A stretch of 18,039 nucleotides of DNA from Chloroflexota bacterium (GTDB lineage: Bacteria > Chloroflexota > Dormibacteria > Aeolococcales > Aeolococcaceae): positions 1 to 18,039 of the forward strand of contig VBHE01000033.1 of assembly GCA_005889515.1 (NCBI GenBank), read 5' to 3'. The notes under the pieces were generated by a model. It saw nothing but the letters and a program-made list of their open reading frames with translations. It was not told the DNA's origin and did not search any database. Position numbers and translations under genes: made by a program. Shown here in pieces: positions 1 to 7,443 of this stretch. The number at the start of each line of letters is the position of its first letter. Within the stretch, counting starts at the first letter, position 1.

Positions 1-116
1 CCGCCACCGGAGGCCACTGGAAGCGGCCCCGAAGCAGGGCCGGTCCGTGATCACCGCAGCAGACACCCGCAGATCACGCGACGCGAACCAGCGCGACCAC
101 CGCGCGCCCCAACCCC

Positions 117-139
117 TCCCCCTTGCCGAGCCAGGGGGA
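117..139. repeat. 7-bp inverted repeat downstream of the glycosidase-like gene
   Basis: The arms TCCCCCT (117-123) and AGGGGGA (133-139) are perfectly complementary around a 9-nt loop. They lie about 57 nt beyond the stop codon of the minus-strand gene that ends at 196. The hairpin could help end that transcript, but no U-tract follows it, so a terminator role is weak inference. I see no gene in the rest of 1-195. Confidence 0.3.
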
Positions 140-195
140 CCACAACGCGCAGCGAGGTGCTCAGAGCCTCCGTGCACGCCCCACAGAACAGACCG

Positions 196-1368
196 CTACC
201 GCACCCACGGAAATGCCGCGAGCTCTCCCCACTCCTCCGGGTCCATGCTCTGCCACACCCAGAACGACGCCCCGACCGCGCCCCGGCTCCGCGCCACCGC
301 CATGAAGCGCTCGAGCTCCGCGGCGCTCGGCTGGTCGATGCGGCCGGCGACGTCGCCGAAGCTGAAGGCCTGGCCGATGAGGTGCACCGGGCGCATCCGC
401 GCCAGCCGGCTGATCGCCTCGGCGGCGGCGGCGCCGGGGTCACGGCACTCCCAGTAGATCATCGGCGCGTAGGCGTCGATGTACGGGGCCATCGCGGCGA
501 AGGGGTAGGCGCTCATCCAGTGGTCCGTCGGCGGGTAGACGGTGGCGATGAGCGGCCGGCCGGCGCGCGCCTGGCGGACCAGGCTGAGGTACAGCGCGGC
601 GCGGCGCGCCGAGAGCGCCACCCCCTCGGTCGAGGTCTCGATGTCCGCGGAGAAGCCGTCGACGCGGTCCCCGCCGGGCGCACGCCAGTCGAGCACCGCC
701 TTCGACCACGCCGCGTCGGCGACCGGGTCGTACAGATGCGGGAATCCCCATGCGATCACCGAGAGCCCGCGCCGGTGGGCGCGGGGCACGAGCGCGGCGA
801 GCTCGTCGTCGCCGTAGAAGCCGTCCTGGGAGTCGGCGACCCGGACCCAGATCTGGGTCAGCCCGGTGGCGGCTGCGCGGTCGACGATCGCCTCGGGCTC
901 GCCTGCCTCGGTCCTCCGGTACTGCCACACCCACAGGCCCTTTCCCGTCGCCGCGGTGAGCGGAGCGGCGGGCGCGGTGGCCGGCGCGGGCGGGGGCAGG
1001 GCCGACTCGGGGACGAGCACCGCCGGATGCCAGGGCGGCACGTACGGCGGCGGTGGGGCCGGGGGAGGCGGGCAGCCGCGGAGGGTGAGCCCCGTGCCCT
1101 GCGGTGAGGCCGGAGGCGCCTGCGTCGGCGGCGGGGGCGCCGGCGTGGTCGCGGGGACGACCGGCAGCACGGCGGTCGGGGGCGGCGGCGCGGGCGTCTC
1201 GGTGGCGGCGGGCGCGGGCGCGGGCGGCAGTGGGATCACCGCCGAGGCCTGCAGAGCCGTGGTCGCGCGCTGATGCGCCACGGCAAGCACACCGCCAGGC
1301 ACGGCCAGGGCGGCGAGGGCACCGAGGATCAGGATTCGCGCGCGCGGGGTACGGCTTCTGTGGGACAC
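196..1368 (-). CDS. Secreted/anchored proline-rich protein with TIM-barrel glycosidase-like domain
   Basis: The protein has 390 residues. An N-terminal basic stretch and hydrophobic segment (about residues 11-31) look like a signal anchor. A long Pro/Ala/Thr linker (about 45-140) follows, then a globular domain (about 142-390). The domain opens with GKGLWVWQY, carries a D-x-E pair in FSADIET (D242, E244), then APMIYWECR (302-309) and GASFWVWQ (366-373). That alternation of strands ending in aromatic or acidic residues suits a (beta/alpha)8 glycoside-hydrolase-like barrel, with D242/E244 as candidate active-site acids. This is fold-level inference and I cannot name a GH family. The substrate may be a cell-wall or surface glycan. 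The start is GTG at 1368 with no clear Shine-Dalgarno sequence. The gene diverges from the methyltransferase 107 bp away. Confidence 0.75.
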   Translation of the reverse strand: MSHRSRTPRARILILGALAALAVPGGVLAVAHQRATTALQASAVIPLPPAPAPAATETPAPPPPTAVLPVVPATTPAPPPPTQAPPASPQGTGLTLRGCPPPPAPPPPYVPPWHPAVLVPESALPPPAPATAPAAPLTAATGKGLWVWQYRRTEAGEPEAIVDRAAATGLTQIWVRVADSQDGFYGDDELAALVPRAHRRGLSVIAWGFPHLYDPVADAAWSKAVLDWRAPGGDRVDGFSADIETSTEGVALSARRAALYLSLVRQARAGRPLIATVYPPTDHWMSAYPFAAMAPYIDAYAPMIYWECRDPGAAAAEAISRLARMRPVHLIGQAFSFGDVAGRIDQPSAAELERFMAVARSRGAVGASFWVWQSMDPEEWGELAAFPWVR

Positions 1369-1463
1369 GTGGCTGGCTCTGGATGGACTGCGCGGCGACG
1401 CAGGGGTCTGGAGAACCGTACACGACCTCGGCGCTCAGCGCACGTCCGATCGCACGGCGCTGG

Positions 1464-1469
1464 CAGACT
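1464..1469 (+). promoter_or_regulatory. Possible -10 element of a leaderless promoter (CAGACT)
   Basis: CAGACT ends 6 nt before the ATG at 1476. It keeps only the A2 and T6 of a TANNNT -10 box, and no ribosome-binding site lies between it and the start. Three other plus-strand genes here have a -10-like box at the same distance. No convincing -35 is seen. The element alone is weak. Confidence 0.3.
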
Positions 1470-1475
1470 GTCCCG

Positions 1476-2096
1476 ATGACCGATTTCATGGATCTCGACC
1501 GCCCGCTCGACGCCGCCGGCTTCGACGCGGCCTACGAGGGCACCCCGCCGTGGGAGATCGGACGTCCCCAGCCCGCTCTCGTCGAGCTCGTCGACGCCGG
1601 GCTGGTGACCGGCCCGGTGCTCGACGTCGGCTGCGGCACCGGCGAGCTCGCCCTGCTCGTGGCCTCGAGAGGATCGGACGCGACCGGTGTCGACACGTCG
1701 CCCCGGGCCATCGGCATCGCCCGCCAGAAGGCCGCCGAGCGCGGGATCGCCACCGTCCGGTTCGAGGTCGGTGACGCCCTCGACCTCGCCTTCGCCGACG
1801 CCGCCTTCGAGACCGTGCTCGACAGCGGGGTGTTCCACGTCTTCGACGACGAGCAGCGCGCCCGCTTCGTCGAGTCGATCCGCCGGGTGCTCGCGCCCGG
1901 CGGCAGCTATCACCTGCTGGTGTTCAGCGACGCCCAGCCCGGGGACTGGGGACCACGGCGCGTACGCCGCGACGAGCTCGATTCCGCCTTCGCCGACGGC
2001 TGGGAGGTGCGCACCGTCGAGCGCGCGACCTTCCAGACCAACGTTCTCGACGGCATCGCGCAGGCCTGGAGGGCCACGCTCATCCGCCGCGACTGA
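1476..2096 (+). CDS. Class I SAM-dependent methyltransferase
   Basis: The protein has 206 residues and a Rossmann-type methyltransferase domain. Motif I is VLDVGCGTGEL (48-58), an acidic residue ends strand 2 in GVDTSP (71-76), and VGDALDL (98-104) is followed by a motif-IV-like VLDSGVFHVF (114-123) and LAPGGSYHLL (139-148). The N-terminal YEGTPPWEIGRPQP (20-33) is a signature I associate with small TehB/thiopurine-like methyltransferases of unknown substrate. Upstream in-frame codons are open, but ATG 1476 is chosen because the family N-terminus begins there and the upstream stretch reads as noise. The gene ends 4 bp from the stop of the convergent 35-residue ORF. The substrate cannot be told from sequence. 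Confidence 0.9.
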   Translation: MTDFMDLDRPLDAAGFDAAYEGTPPWEIGRPQPALVELVDAGLVTGPVLDVGCGTGELALLVASRGSDATGVDTSPRAIGIARQKAAERGIATVRFEVGDALDLAFADAAFETVLDSGVFHVFDDEQRARFVESIRRVLAPGGSYHLLVFSDAQPGDWGPRRVRRDELDSAFADGWEVRTVERATFQTNVLDGIAQAWRATLIRRD

Positions 2097-2100
2097 GGCG

Positions 2101-2208
2101 TCAGTGGCCGATGTGGAGAGTGGGGACCAGGACGAGCCAGTAGGTCGCGAATCCCATCGTGACCGCGAGGACGTGCAGGGTCAGCTTCTTCAGCTGTGCG
2201 TGGGTCAT
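2101..2208 (-). CDS. Putative 35-residue single-pass membrane microprotein
   Basis: An ATG at 2208 opens a 35-codon frame ending at TGA 2101. The peptide starts MTHAQLKK and continues into a hydrophobic stretch of about 22 residues (about 9-30, including VLAVTMGFATYWLVLV). It ends LHIGH, so it looks like one transmembrane helix with a basic N-terminus and a His-containing tail. It lies tail to tail with the methyltransferase with only 4 bp between stops, and it fills a stretch otherwise empty of genes. There is no convincing Shine-Dalgarno sequence. I recognise no family. Reality rests on the membrane-helix pattern and the neat packing, so it is plausible but unproven. Confidence 0.4.
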   Translation of the reverse strand: MTHAQLKKLTLHVLAVTMGFATYWLVLVPTLHIGH

Positions 2209-2299
2209 GCCGACCACGCTACCGCCCGGCCGGGCCCGGCGACTCCCCGCCGGGGTCGCAGCCCGGTGACGGCCGGGTGACCTGCGGTGGCACGGATCT

Positions 2300-2321
2300 C
2301 CGACCGAACGTCATCGGTCGG
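2300..2321. promoter_or_regulatory. 8-bp perfect inverted repeat, candidate operator
   Basis: CCGACCGA (2300-2307) and TCGGTCGG (2314-2321) are perfect inverted repeats with a 6-nt spacer. They end 7 bp upstream of a TANNNT box (2329-2334) and 20 bp upstream of the ATG at 2342. A dyad in the -10/-35 region is where a dimeric repressor would bind. The binding protein is unknown. Confidence 0.4.
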
Positions 2322-2328
2322 CCGCCGT

Positions 2329-2334
2329 TACGCT
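2329..2334 (+). promoter_or_regulatory. -10 box TACGCT, leaderless start for the 2342 gene
   Basis: TACGCT matches TANNNT and lies 7 nt before the ATG at 2342. That would put the transcription start at or next to the start codon. There is no ribosome-binding site in the gap and no recognisable -35 hexamer. Confidence 0.4.
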
Positions 2335-2341
2335 TTCTGTC

Positions 2342-2683
2342 ATGCGGCCACACACGGCGACTCTCGACACCACACTCCGCGACGTCACCAGCGCGACGCA
2401 GCTGCTCGAGTCGCTCGGCCAGCCCGGGCTGGCCAGCCGCCTCCCGGAGTCGCTGGACGTCGATGACCTCCTCGCCCTCGCCGATCACGAGGCGGCGCGG
2501 CGCCGCCATCCCACGCTCGGACGGGAGCACGTCGTCCTGGCCGCGGCGCGAGTCTGCGATGACACCGCGCTCTACGGAGAGATCTCCGCGGGCCTTCCCG
2601 AGGGCACGCCGCGGCGGGGCCTGCTCGGCTGGAGGCCGCGGTCGCGGGGCCGTTCCCGGCCCCGCGGCGACGGTCCTCAGTGA
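2342..2683 (+). CDS. Small protein with a Clp-N-like helical segment
   Basis: The protein has 113 residues and no signal peptide or membrane segment. The central stretch at about residues 46-69 (LADHEAARRRHPTLGREHVV) resembles one half-repeat of the Clp N-terminal domain, whose typical pattern is an Ala/Glu-rich helix, then GH-x-x-h-G-x-EH-h-h-L. Clp-N normally has two such repeats and only one is visible here, so the link is tentative. The C-terminus is Arg/Gly/Pro-rich. The stop overlaps that of the convergent tadC by 7 bp (2677-2683). The start is ATG 2342, apparently leaderless. If the similarity is real, the protein could be a small adaptor or substrate-binding module. Otherwise the function is unknown. 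Confidence 0.6.
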   Translation: MRPHTATLDTTLRDVTSATQLLESLGQPGLASRLPESLDVDDLLALADHEAARRRHPTLGREHVVLAAARVCDDTALYGEISAGLPEGTPRRGLLGWRPRSRGRSRPRGDGPQ

Positions 2684-3603
2684 CCGAGGAACTGGTTGGA
2701 CACCTGGATCACGGCGGGGCCGAGGAGGACGATGAACAGGGCGGGGAAGATGCACCCCACCATCGGGAAGAGCATCTTCAGTGGCGCCTTCGCGCCCATC
2801 TCCTCGGCGCGCTGCCGGCGGCGGCGGCGCATCTCCTCGGACTGGATGCGGAGCACCTGGGCGATGCCGACGCCGAGCTGCTCGGACTGGATCACCGCCT
2901 GGATGAAGTTGTTCAGCTCCTCGACCTTGTTGCGACGCGCCATGTCGTCGAGGGCCTCGAGGCGGGGACGGCCGAGCCGGGTCTCGTTCAGGACCTGGGT
3001 GAACTCCAGGGCGAGCGCGTTGTGGTACTTCTCGGTGACCCTGTTGATCGCGGCGTCGAAGCCGAGACCGGCCTCCACGCTGATGGTCAGCAGGTCGAGC
3101 GCGTTGGGAAGCGCGATCCGGATCTCCTTCTGGCGCGCCTTCACCTTGCGGTCGATCCAGATCGAGGGGATCAGGTAGCCGAGCACACCGCCGCCGGCGG
3201 GGCCGAGGATGGTCATCGACCCGGTCAGGCCCATGAGGTTGGCGAGCCCGAAGCCCGCCGCGGTGAGCACCAGCAGCGAGATCAGCTGCAGGGTGAGCAG
3301 GCTTCCCGGGGTGAGGTTGAGGGGCCGGCCGGCGAGGTTGATCTTGTCCTGCAGCGCCTGAGTCCGGTTGGCCGGCGTGCGCGAGGTGATGAAGTTGCCC
3401 ATGCGGTCGAGGATCGGCCGCAGGAAGCGCTCGCCGAAGGGGAGCGCGAGCTCCATCTCCGAGAGGGTGAGCTCATGGTCGCCGAACTGGGCGAGGCGGG
3501 TCTCGAGGAGGTCCGTCTGCGGACGGCTCATCCCCTGGAAGACCAGGAAGACACCGAAGGCGACGGCCAGAGCGAGGGCGATGCTGACGATGCTCGTGGA
3601 CAC
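2677..3603 (-). CDS. tadC: Tad pilus inner-membrane platform protein TadC
   Basis: The protein has 308 residues and is of the type II secretion F (T2SSF) family. A membrane segment lies at about 4-23, a second hydrophobic region at about 103-150, then the cytoplasmic helical domain. That domain has the hallmark ALPNALDLLTISVEAGLGFD (164-183) and SEQLGVGIAQVL (240-251), followed by a basic run (259-265) and a C-terminal membrane segment (about 277-300). TadC works with TadB as the membrane platform on which the CpaF/TadA ATPase acts to assemble Flp pili. It is the last gene of the operon. The start is GTG at 3603, 4 bp after the tadB stop, with GAGG about 10 nt upstream. Confidence 0.93.
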   Translation of the reverse strand: MSTSIVSIALALAVAFGVFLVFQGMSRPQTDLLETRLAQFGDHELTLSEMELALPFGERFLRPILDRMGNFITSRTPANRTQALQDKINLAGRPLNLTPGSLLTLQLISLLVLTAAGFGLANLMGLTGSMTILGPAGGGVLGYLIPSIWIDRKVKARQKEIRIALPNALDLLTISVEAGLGFDAAINRVTEKYHNALALEFTQVLNETRLGRPRLEALDDMARRNKVEELNNFIQAVIQSEQLGVGIAQVLRIQSEEMRRRRRQRAEEMGAKAPLKMLFPMVGCIFPALFIVLLGPAVIQVSNQFLGH

Positions 3604-3607
3604 GGGA

Positions 3608-4624
3608 TCAGACCTCGATCTTGACGATCTTCTGGATCAGCGCGAAGCCGACCGCCATCGAGAATCCGCCGATGGCCAGCATGACGATGCCCAGCGTCTG
3701 GTGGAACATCGGGTTGAAGTAGTCGGGGGAGATGACCGTCAGCATCCCCGCCAGGGCGATGGGAAGCGCGGTGATGATCCAGCCCGAGGCGCGCGCCTGC
3801 GCGGTCAGGCTGCGGATCTCGCCCTTGATGCGCACCCGCTCGCGGATGGTGTGGGCGATGGTGTCGAGGATCTCGGCGAGGTTGCCGCCGACCACGCGGT
3901 GGATCTGCACCGCCGTCACCATGAGGTCGAAGTCCTCGGAGACGTTGCGCTTCACCATGTGGTTGAGGGCGTCGTCGACGCTGATGCCGAGGGCCATCTC
4001 ACGGGTGGCGCGGCTGAACTCGTCGGCGATCGGTGGGCTCGCCGTCTTGCTCACCGTCGAGACCGCCTGGGCGAAGGAGTAGCCGGCCTTGAGCGCGTTG
4101 CTCAGCAGGATGATGGTGTCGCCCAGCTGCTTGTCGAAGGCCCGCTTGCGGCGCGCCTGGAGGAATCGGAGGACGAAGCCGCTGATGAACCAGGTGGCGA
4201 CCGGGCAGGGGAGGAAGGCGAGCGGGGTGCTGAAGCGCAGCGCGGCCAGCAGGCCGATGAGAACGCCGGCGCCGACGACGCCGAGCACCCACTCCGACGA
4301 CTTCAGCTTGAGGTCGGCGCGTGCCAGGTCCTCGGTCAGCTTGCCGGTCTTCGAGGAGCGCGCCATCAGGGTGTTCAGCGAGTCGGTCATCCGGTCGAGG
4401 AGCTCGCGCGGGGTGAGCGGCTTCTTCTCCCGGGCCTCGCCGGGCTCGTTCAGGTCGGCGTAGCGCTCGAGACGGCGGGTGATGTCATCGACCTCGCCGC
4501 GCCCCGAGGCGAGGCCGAAGACGACCAGCATCACCGCCAGCCCCGCGATGACCGACAGCAGGAGGGAGCCGACGCTGAATCCGCCGAAGCTAGGCAGGTC
4601 CGCCGGCAGCGAGAGGGCGATCAT
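3608..4624 (-). CDS. tadB: Tad pilus inner-membrane platform protein TadB
   Basis: The protein has 338 residues and is a T2SSF-family partner of TadC. An N-terminal membrane helix lies at about 17-39, paired helices at about 112-154, the cytoplasmic F domain at about 165-275, and two C-terminal helices at about 281-299 and 308-333. Family signatures include LGDTIILLSNALKAGYSFAQ (167-186), VVGGNLAEILDTIAHTIRER (244-263) and the LTAQARASGWII region. The ATG (4622-4624) overlaps the cpaF stop (4621-4623) as ATGA, which predicts translational coupling and balanced ATPase/platform synthesis. Confidence 0.95.
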   Translation of the reverse strand: MIALSLPADLPSFGGFSVGSLLLSVIAGLAVMLVVFGLASGRGEVDDITRRLERYADLNEPGEAREKKPLTPRELLDRMTDSLNTLMARSSKTGKLTEDLARADLKLKSSEWVLGVVGAGVLIGLLAALRFSTPLAFLPCPVATWFISGFVLRFLQARRKRAFDKQLGDTIILLSNALKAGYSFAQAVSTVSKTASPPIADEFSRATREMALGISVDDALNHMVKRNVSEDFDLMVTAVQIHRVVGGNLAEILDTIAHTIRERVRIKGEIRSLTAQARASGWIITALPIALAGMLTVISPDYFNPMFHQTLGIVMLAIGGFSMAVGFALIQKIVKIEV

Positions 4625-6123
4625 GAATTGCCTCCCACCACCGCCGGGCGGAGCGGGGTGAAGATCGATGGGTCGATGGCCTCACCGGCGGCCTGGAGCT
4701 GCTCCAGGCAGCGGGGGATGGTGCCGGTGGGTGTGAGGTAGCCGAGGACGCGCCCATCCTCGTCGACCCCGGTCTGACGGAAGTGGAAGATGTCCTGCAC
4801 CTCGACGCGTTCGCCGTCGAAGCCCAGGACCTCAGTGATGTTCACGATCTTGCGGCTGCCGTCGCGCAGCCGCATCTGATGGACGATGAGGTTGATCGCC
4901 GATGCGATCTGCTCGCGGATCGCCCTCGAGGGCAGCTCGGCGCCTGCCATCAGCACCATGGTCTCGAGACGGGCGAGCACGTCGCTCGGGGTGTTGGCGT
5001 GCACCGTGGTGAGCGAGCCGTCGTGGCCGGTGTTCATCGCCTGGAGCATGTCCAGCGCCTCGCCACCGCGACACTCGCCGACGACGATGCGATCGGGCCG
5101 CATTCGCAGGCTGTTGATGACCAGCTCGCGGATGTGCACCGCGCCGCGGCCCTCGACATTGGGAGGCCGGGTCTCGAGGGTGACCACGTGCTCCTGGCGG
5201 AGCTGGAGCTCGGCCGCGTCCTCGATGGTGACGATGCGCTCGTCGTCGGGGATGAACGAGCTGAGGATGTTCAGCGTGGTCGTCTTTCCGGAGCCGGTGC
5301 CGCCGCTCACCACCACGTTCATGCGGCCGGCGACGCAGGCGCGGACGAACTCCATCATGTCCGCGGTGGTCGTGCCGAACTTCACCAGGTCCTCGACCTG
5401 GAGCGGGTCCTTGGAGAACTTTCGGATGGTGATCGTCGGGCCCTTGAGCGCGAGCGGCGGGATGATGACGTTGACGCGCGAGCCGTCCTTGAGGCGGGCG
5501 TCGACCATCGGCGAGGACTCGTCGACGCGGCGGCCGATGCTGCTGACGATGCGGTCGATCACCTGCATCAGCTGCTCGTTGCTCTCGAAGGTCACCGGGC
5601 TGCGGGTGATCTTGCCGCGCTGCTCGACGAAGATGTGCTTCGGCCCGTTGACCATCACCTCGGTGATGTCCGGGTCGGCGAGCAGGCCCTCGAGCGGTCC
5701 GAGACCGAGCACGTCGTTGGTGAGCGCCTCGACCAGCCGCTGCTTGTCCTGGCGGGTGAGCGAGAGCGACTGCTCCGCCGCAATCTCGCTGACGAGCTCG
5801 CCGAGCTTCGCCACCACCGCTTCGTGCGACGAGTTCACCTCGTCGAGCATCTCCTCGACGAGGCGCTGGTGGATGAGGGCGCGCAGCGTCTGGTACTGCG
5901 CCTGGATCGCCGACGGACGGCCGAGCGCCGCGCGCTGCATCCCGGTGCGGGCGAGCAGGGCGGAGCGACCACCGGTGGGATCGGGGGCGGGGGGCGCGAC
6001 CGGAGCCGCGGGGCGCGGCGGGGCGGCCGGCGTGGGACGCGGGAGCGTCGAGGCCGGGGGGCCGGGAGGCGCGGGCGTGGCGCCCTCCTGCTGCTGCCGC
6101 TGGACGCGATCGAGGAGAGACAT
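4621..6123 (-). CDS. cpaF: Tad pilus assembly ATPase CpaF/TadA
   Basis: The protein has 500 residues and is a type II/IV secretion (VirB11-like) ATPase powering Flp pilus assembly at the inner face of the membrane. Walker A is GGTGSGKT (274-281). The Asp box follows in VTIEDAAELQL (298-308), Walker B in DRIVVGECRGGEALDML (344-360), and the His box in TGHDGSLTTVHAN (365-377). The N-terminal domain (about 75-260) contains LGPLEGLLADPDITEVMVNG. The first about 50 residues are an unusual Pro/Ala-rich, probably disordered tail (MSLLDRVQRQQQEG, then many prolines). All catalytic boxes look intact. The start is ATG 6123, with AAGGG about 10 nt upstream, 5 bp after the cpaE stop. Confidence 0.96.
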   Translation of the reverse strand: MSLLDRVQRQQQEGATPAPPGPPASTLPRPTPAAPPRPAAPVAPPAPDPTGGRSALLARTGMQRAALGRPSAIQAQYQTLRALIHQRLVEEMLDEVNSSHEAVVAKLGELVSEIAAEQSLSLTRQDKQRLVEALTNDVLGLGPLEGLLADPDITEVMVNGPKHIFVEQRGKITRSPVTFESNEQLMQVIDRIVSSIGRRVDESSPMVDARLKDGSRVNVIIPPLALKGPTITIRKFSKDPLQVEDLVKFGTTTADMMEFVRACVAGRMNVVVSGGTGSGKTTTLNILSSFIPDDERIVTIEDAAELQLRQEHVVTLETRPPNVEGRGAVHIRELVINSLRMRPDRIVVGECRGGEALDMLQAMNTGHDGSLTTVHANTPSDVLARLETMVLMAGAELPSRAIREQIASAINLIVHQMRLRDGSRKIVNITEVLGFDGERVEVQDIFHFRQTGVDEDGRVLGYLTPTGTIPRCLEQLQAAGEAIDPSIFTPLRPAVVGGNS

Positions 6124-6128
6124 CGCCG

Positions 6129-7354
6129 TCAGCCCTTGAAGCCGAAGAGGCGGTTGCGCTTGCGGTCACCGGCGCCGGCGGCCACCGCGGTCGCGGACTG
6201 CGTCTCGAGCGGGACCAGCTGGCTGACCAGCTCGCGGATGCTGCGGCTGATCTCGGCCTCCGGGTTGGCGGAGACGAAGGGCGCGCCGCGGTTCACCGAG
6301 GTGCTCACCGCCTTGGGATCGTGGCTGATCTGCAGGGCGATGGGGAAGCGGAGGTTGTTCTCGACCGCCTCCTTGTTGAACTCGGAGTGCGCATCGGAGC
6401 GGTTGAGCGTGAGCAGGATCCGGTCGGGCTCGACGTTCAGCGACTCGAGCACCTTCAGGGTGAGCTTGGTGTCCTTGATCGCCGGGATGTTCAGCGCGGT
6501 GACCACGATCACCCGGGTCGCCAGCTCGATCGCCTCGAGGTTCAGCTCGGCGAGGTGCGAGGCGGTGTCGACGACGATGAAGTCGTAGGTGCGCTGCAGC
6601 TCCTGCATGATGGTGCGCAGGTGGTCGGCGGTCACCAGGTCGGCGAGCTCGGGGCTGATCGGCGCGAGCAGCACCTGGACCCCCTCGGGACCGTTGGCGA
6701 GCACGTCCTGGATGAACTCGGGATCGCTGCTCGCGGCAGTGTCGGCGAGGTCGGTGATGCTGCGCGAGTGATCGAGGTTGAGGAGCAGAGGTCGACCAGG
6801 GCGACGCGGGCGCCGGTCTCCATGGCGAGGGCGATGGCGAGGTTGGACGAGATGATCGACTTGCCGACGCCGCCCTTGCCGGAGAAGACGAGGAACACCT
6901 CGCCGCGACGAACCTGCTGAGCGGCGCCGCTGTCGGCGGTCGGAACACTCGAGGCGACCGCCTTGGCCAGGAACGTGCCCTTCTTCTGCTCCAGCTGGTG
7001 GACCCGGCGGATCGAGGCGATCAGCTCATCGCCGCTGAAGGGCTTGATCAGGAACTCGCGCGCTCCCGCCTGCATGGCGCGGCGGATGTAGTCGCGCTCG
7101 CCCTGGACGGACATGATGATGACCGGCGAGCCGGGCACCTCCGTGGCCAGGATCTCGGTGGCCTGGATGCCATCGAGCTGCGGCATGTTGACGTCCATGA
7201 GGATGATGTCCGGCTGGAGCCGGCGCGCCTCCTCGATGGCACGGCGTCCGTCCGCGGCCGTCCCGCAGACCTCGATATCGTCCTCGAAGCTCAGCAGCTT
7301 CTGGAGGTTCTCGAGCGTCGAGGGAATGTCGTCGACGATGAGGATGCGGATCAT
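6129..7354 (-). pseudogene. cpaE: CpaE-like receiver-ParA/MinD ATPase, frame broken by an apparent small deletion
   Basis: The upstream frame (start ATG 7354, SD AGGGGTGA) encodes a receiver domain with D8/D9, phospho-acceptor D54, S82 and K104. A deviant Walker A, GKGGVGKS (159-166), follows, then the strand GARVALVDL (181-189). It then runs into nonsense and stops at 6632. The rest of a MinD/ParA domain continues in another frame, starting near LLLNLDHSRSITDLAD, through DFIVVDTASHL, to the end at 6129. The frames meet near 6787/6788. Homologues normally have about nine residues between VALVDL and LLLNL, holding the second Asp and switch I, and these are absent. A deletion of roughly 25 nt explains both losses. 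CpaE normally localises or coordinates Tad assembly. This may be a true mutation or an assembly error. Confidence 0.87.
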
Positions 7355-7379
7355 CTGTTCAGCTCACCCCTGGGGGCGT

Positions 7380-7427
7380 GGGAGGCCCGCGATCGGCGGG
7401 ATCGTGGGGTTGTGACCGCGGGCTCCC
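7380..7427 (-). promoter_or_regulatory. Long stem-loop between cpaB and cpaE
   Basis: GGGAG-g-CCCGCG (7380-7391) pairs with CGCGGGCTCCC (7417-7427), giving 11 base pairs with one bulged G and a 25-nt loop. No U-tract follows on the minus strand, so it is not a classical terminator. It fills the only sizeable gap within the cpaB-tadC part of the operon. It could be an RNA stability or processing element setting CpaB levels against the downstream proteins. Confidence 0.45.
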
Positions 7428-7443
7428 ATGCTACCCCTGGCTC

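Noticed and set aside
4783..6588. Long plus-strand frame opposite cpaF and cpaE
   Set aside because: It is antisense to clear Tad genes and reads as low-complexity Arg/Asp/His/Leu typical of the complementary frame in GC-rich DNA.
6632..6800. Programmed ribosomal frameshift in cpaE
   Set aside because: No slippery heptamer is seen at the junction, and about nine conserved residues are also missing, which a frameshift alone does not explain.
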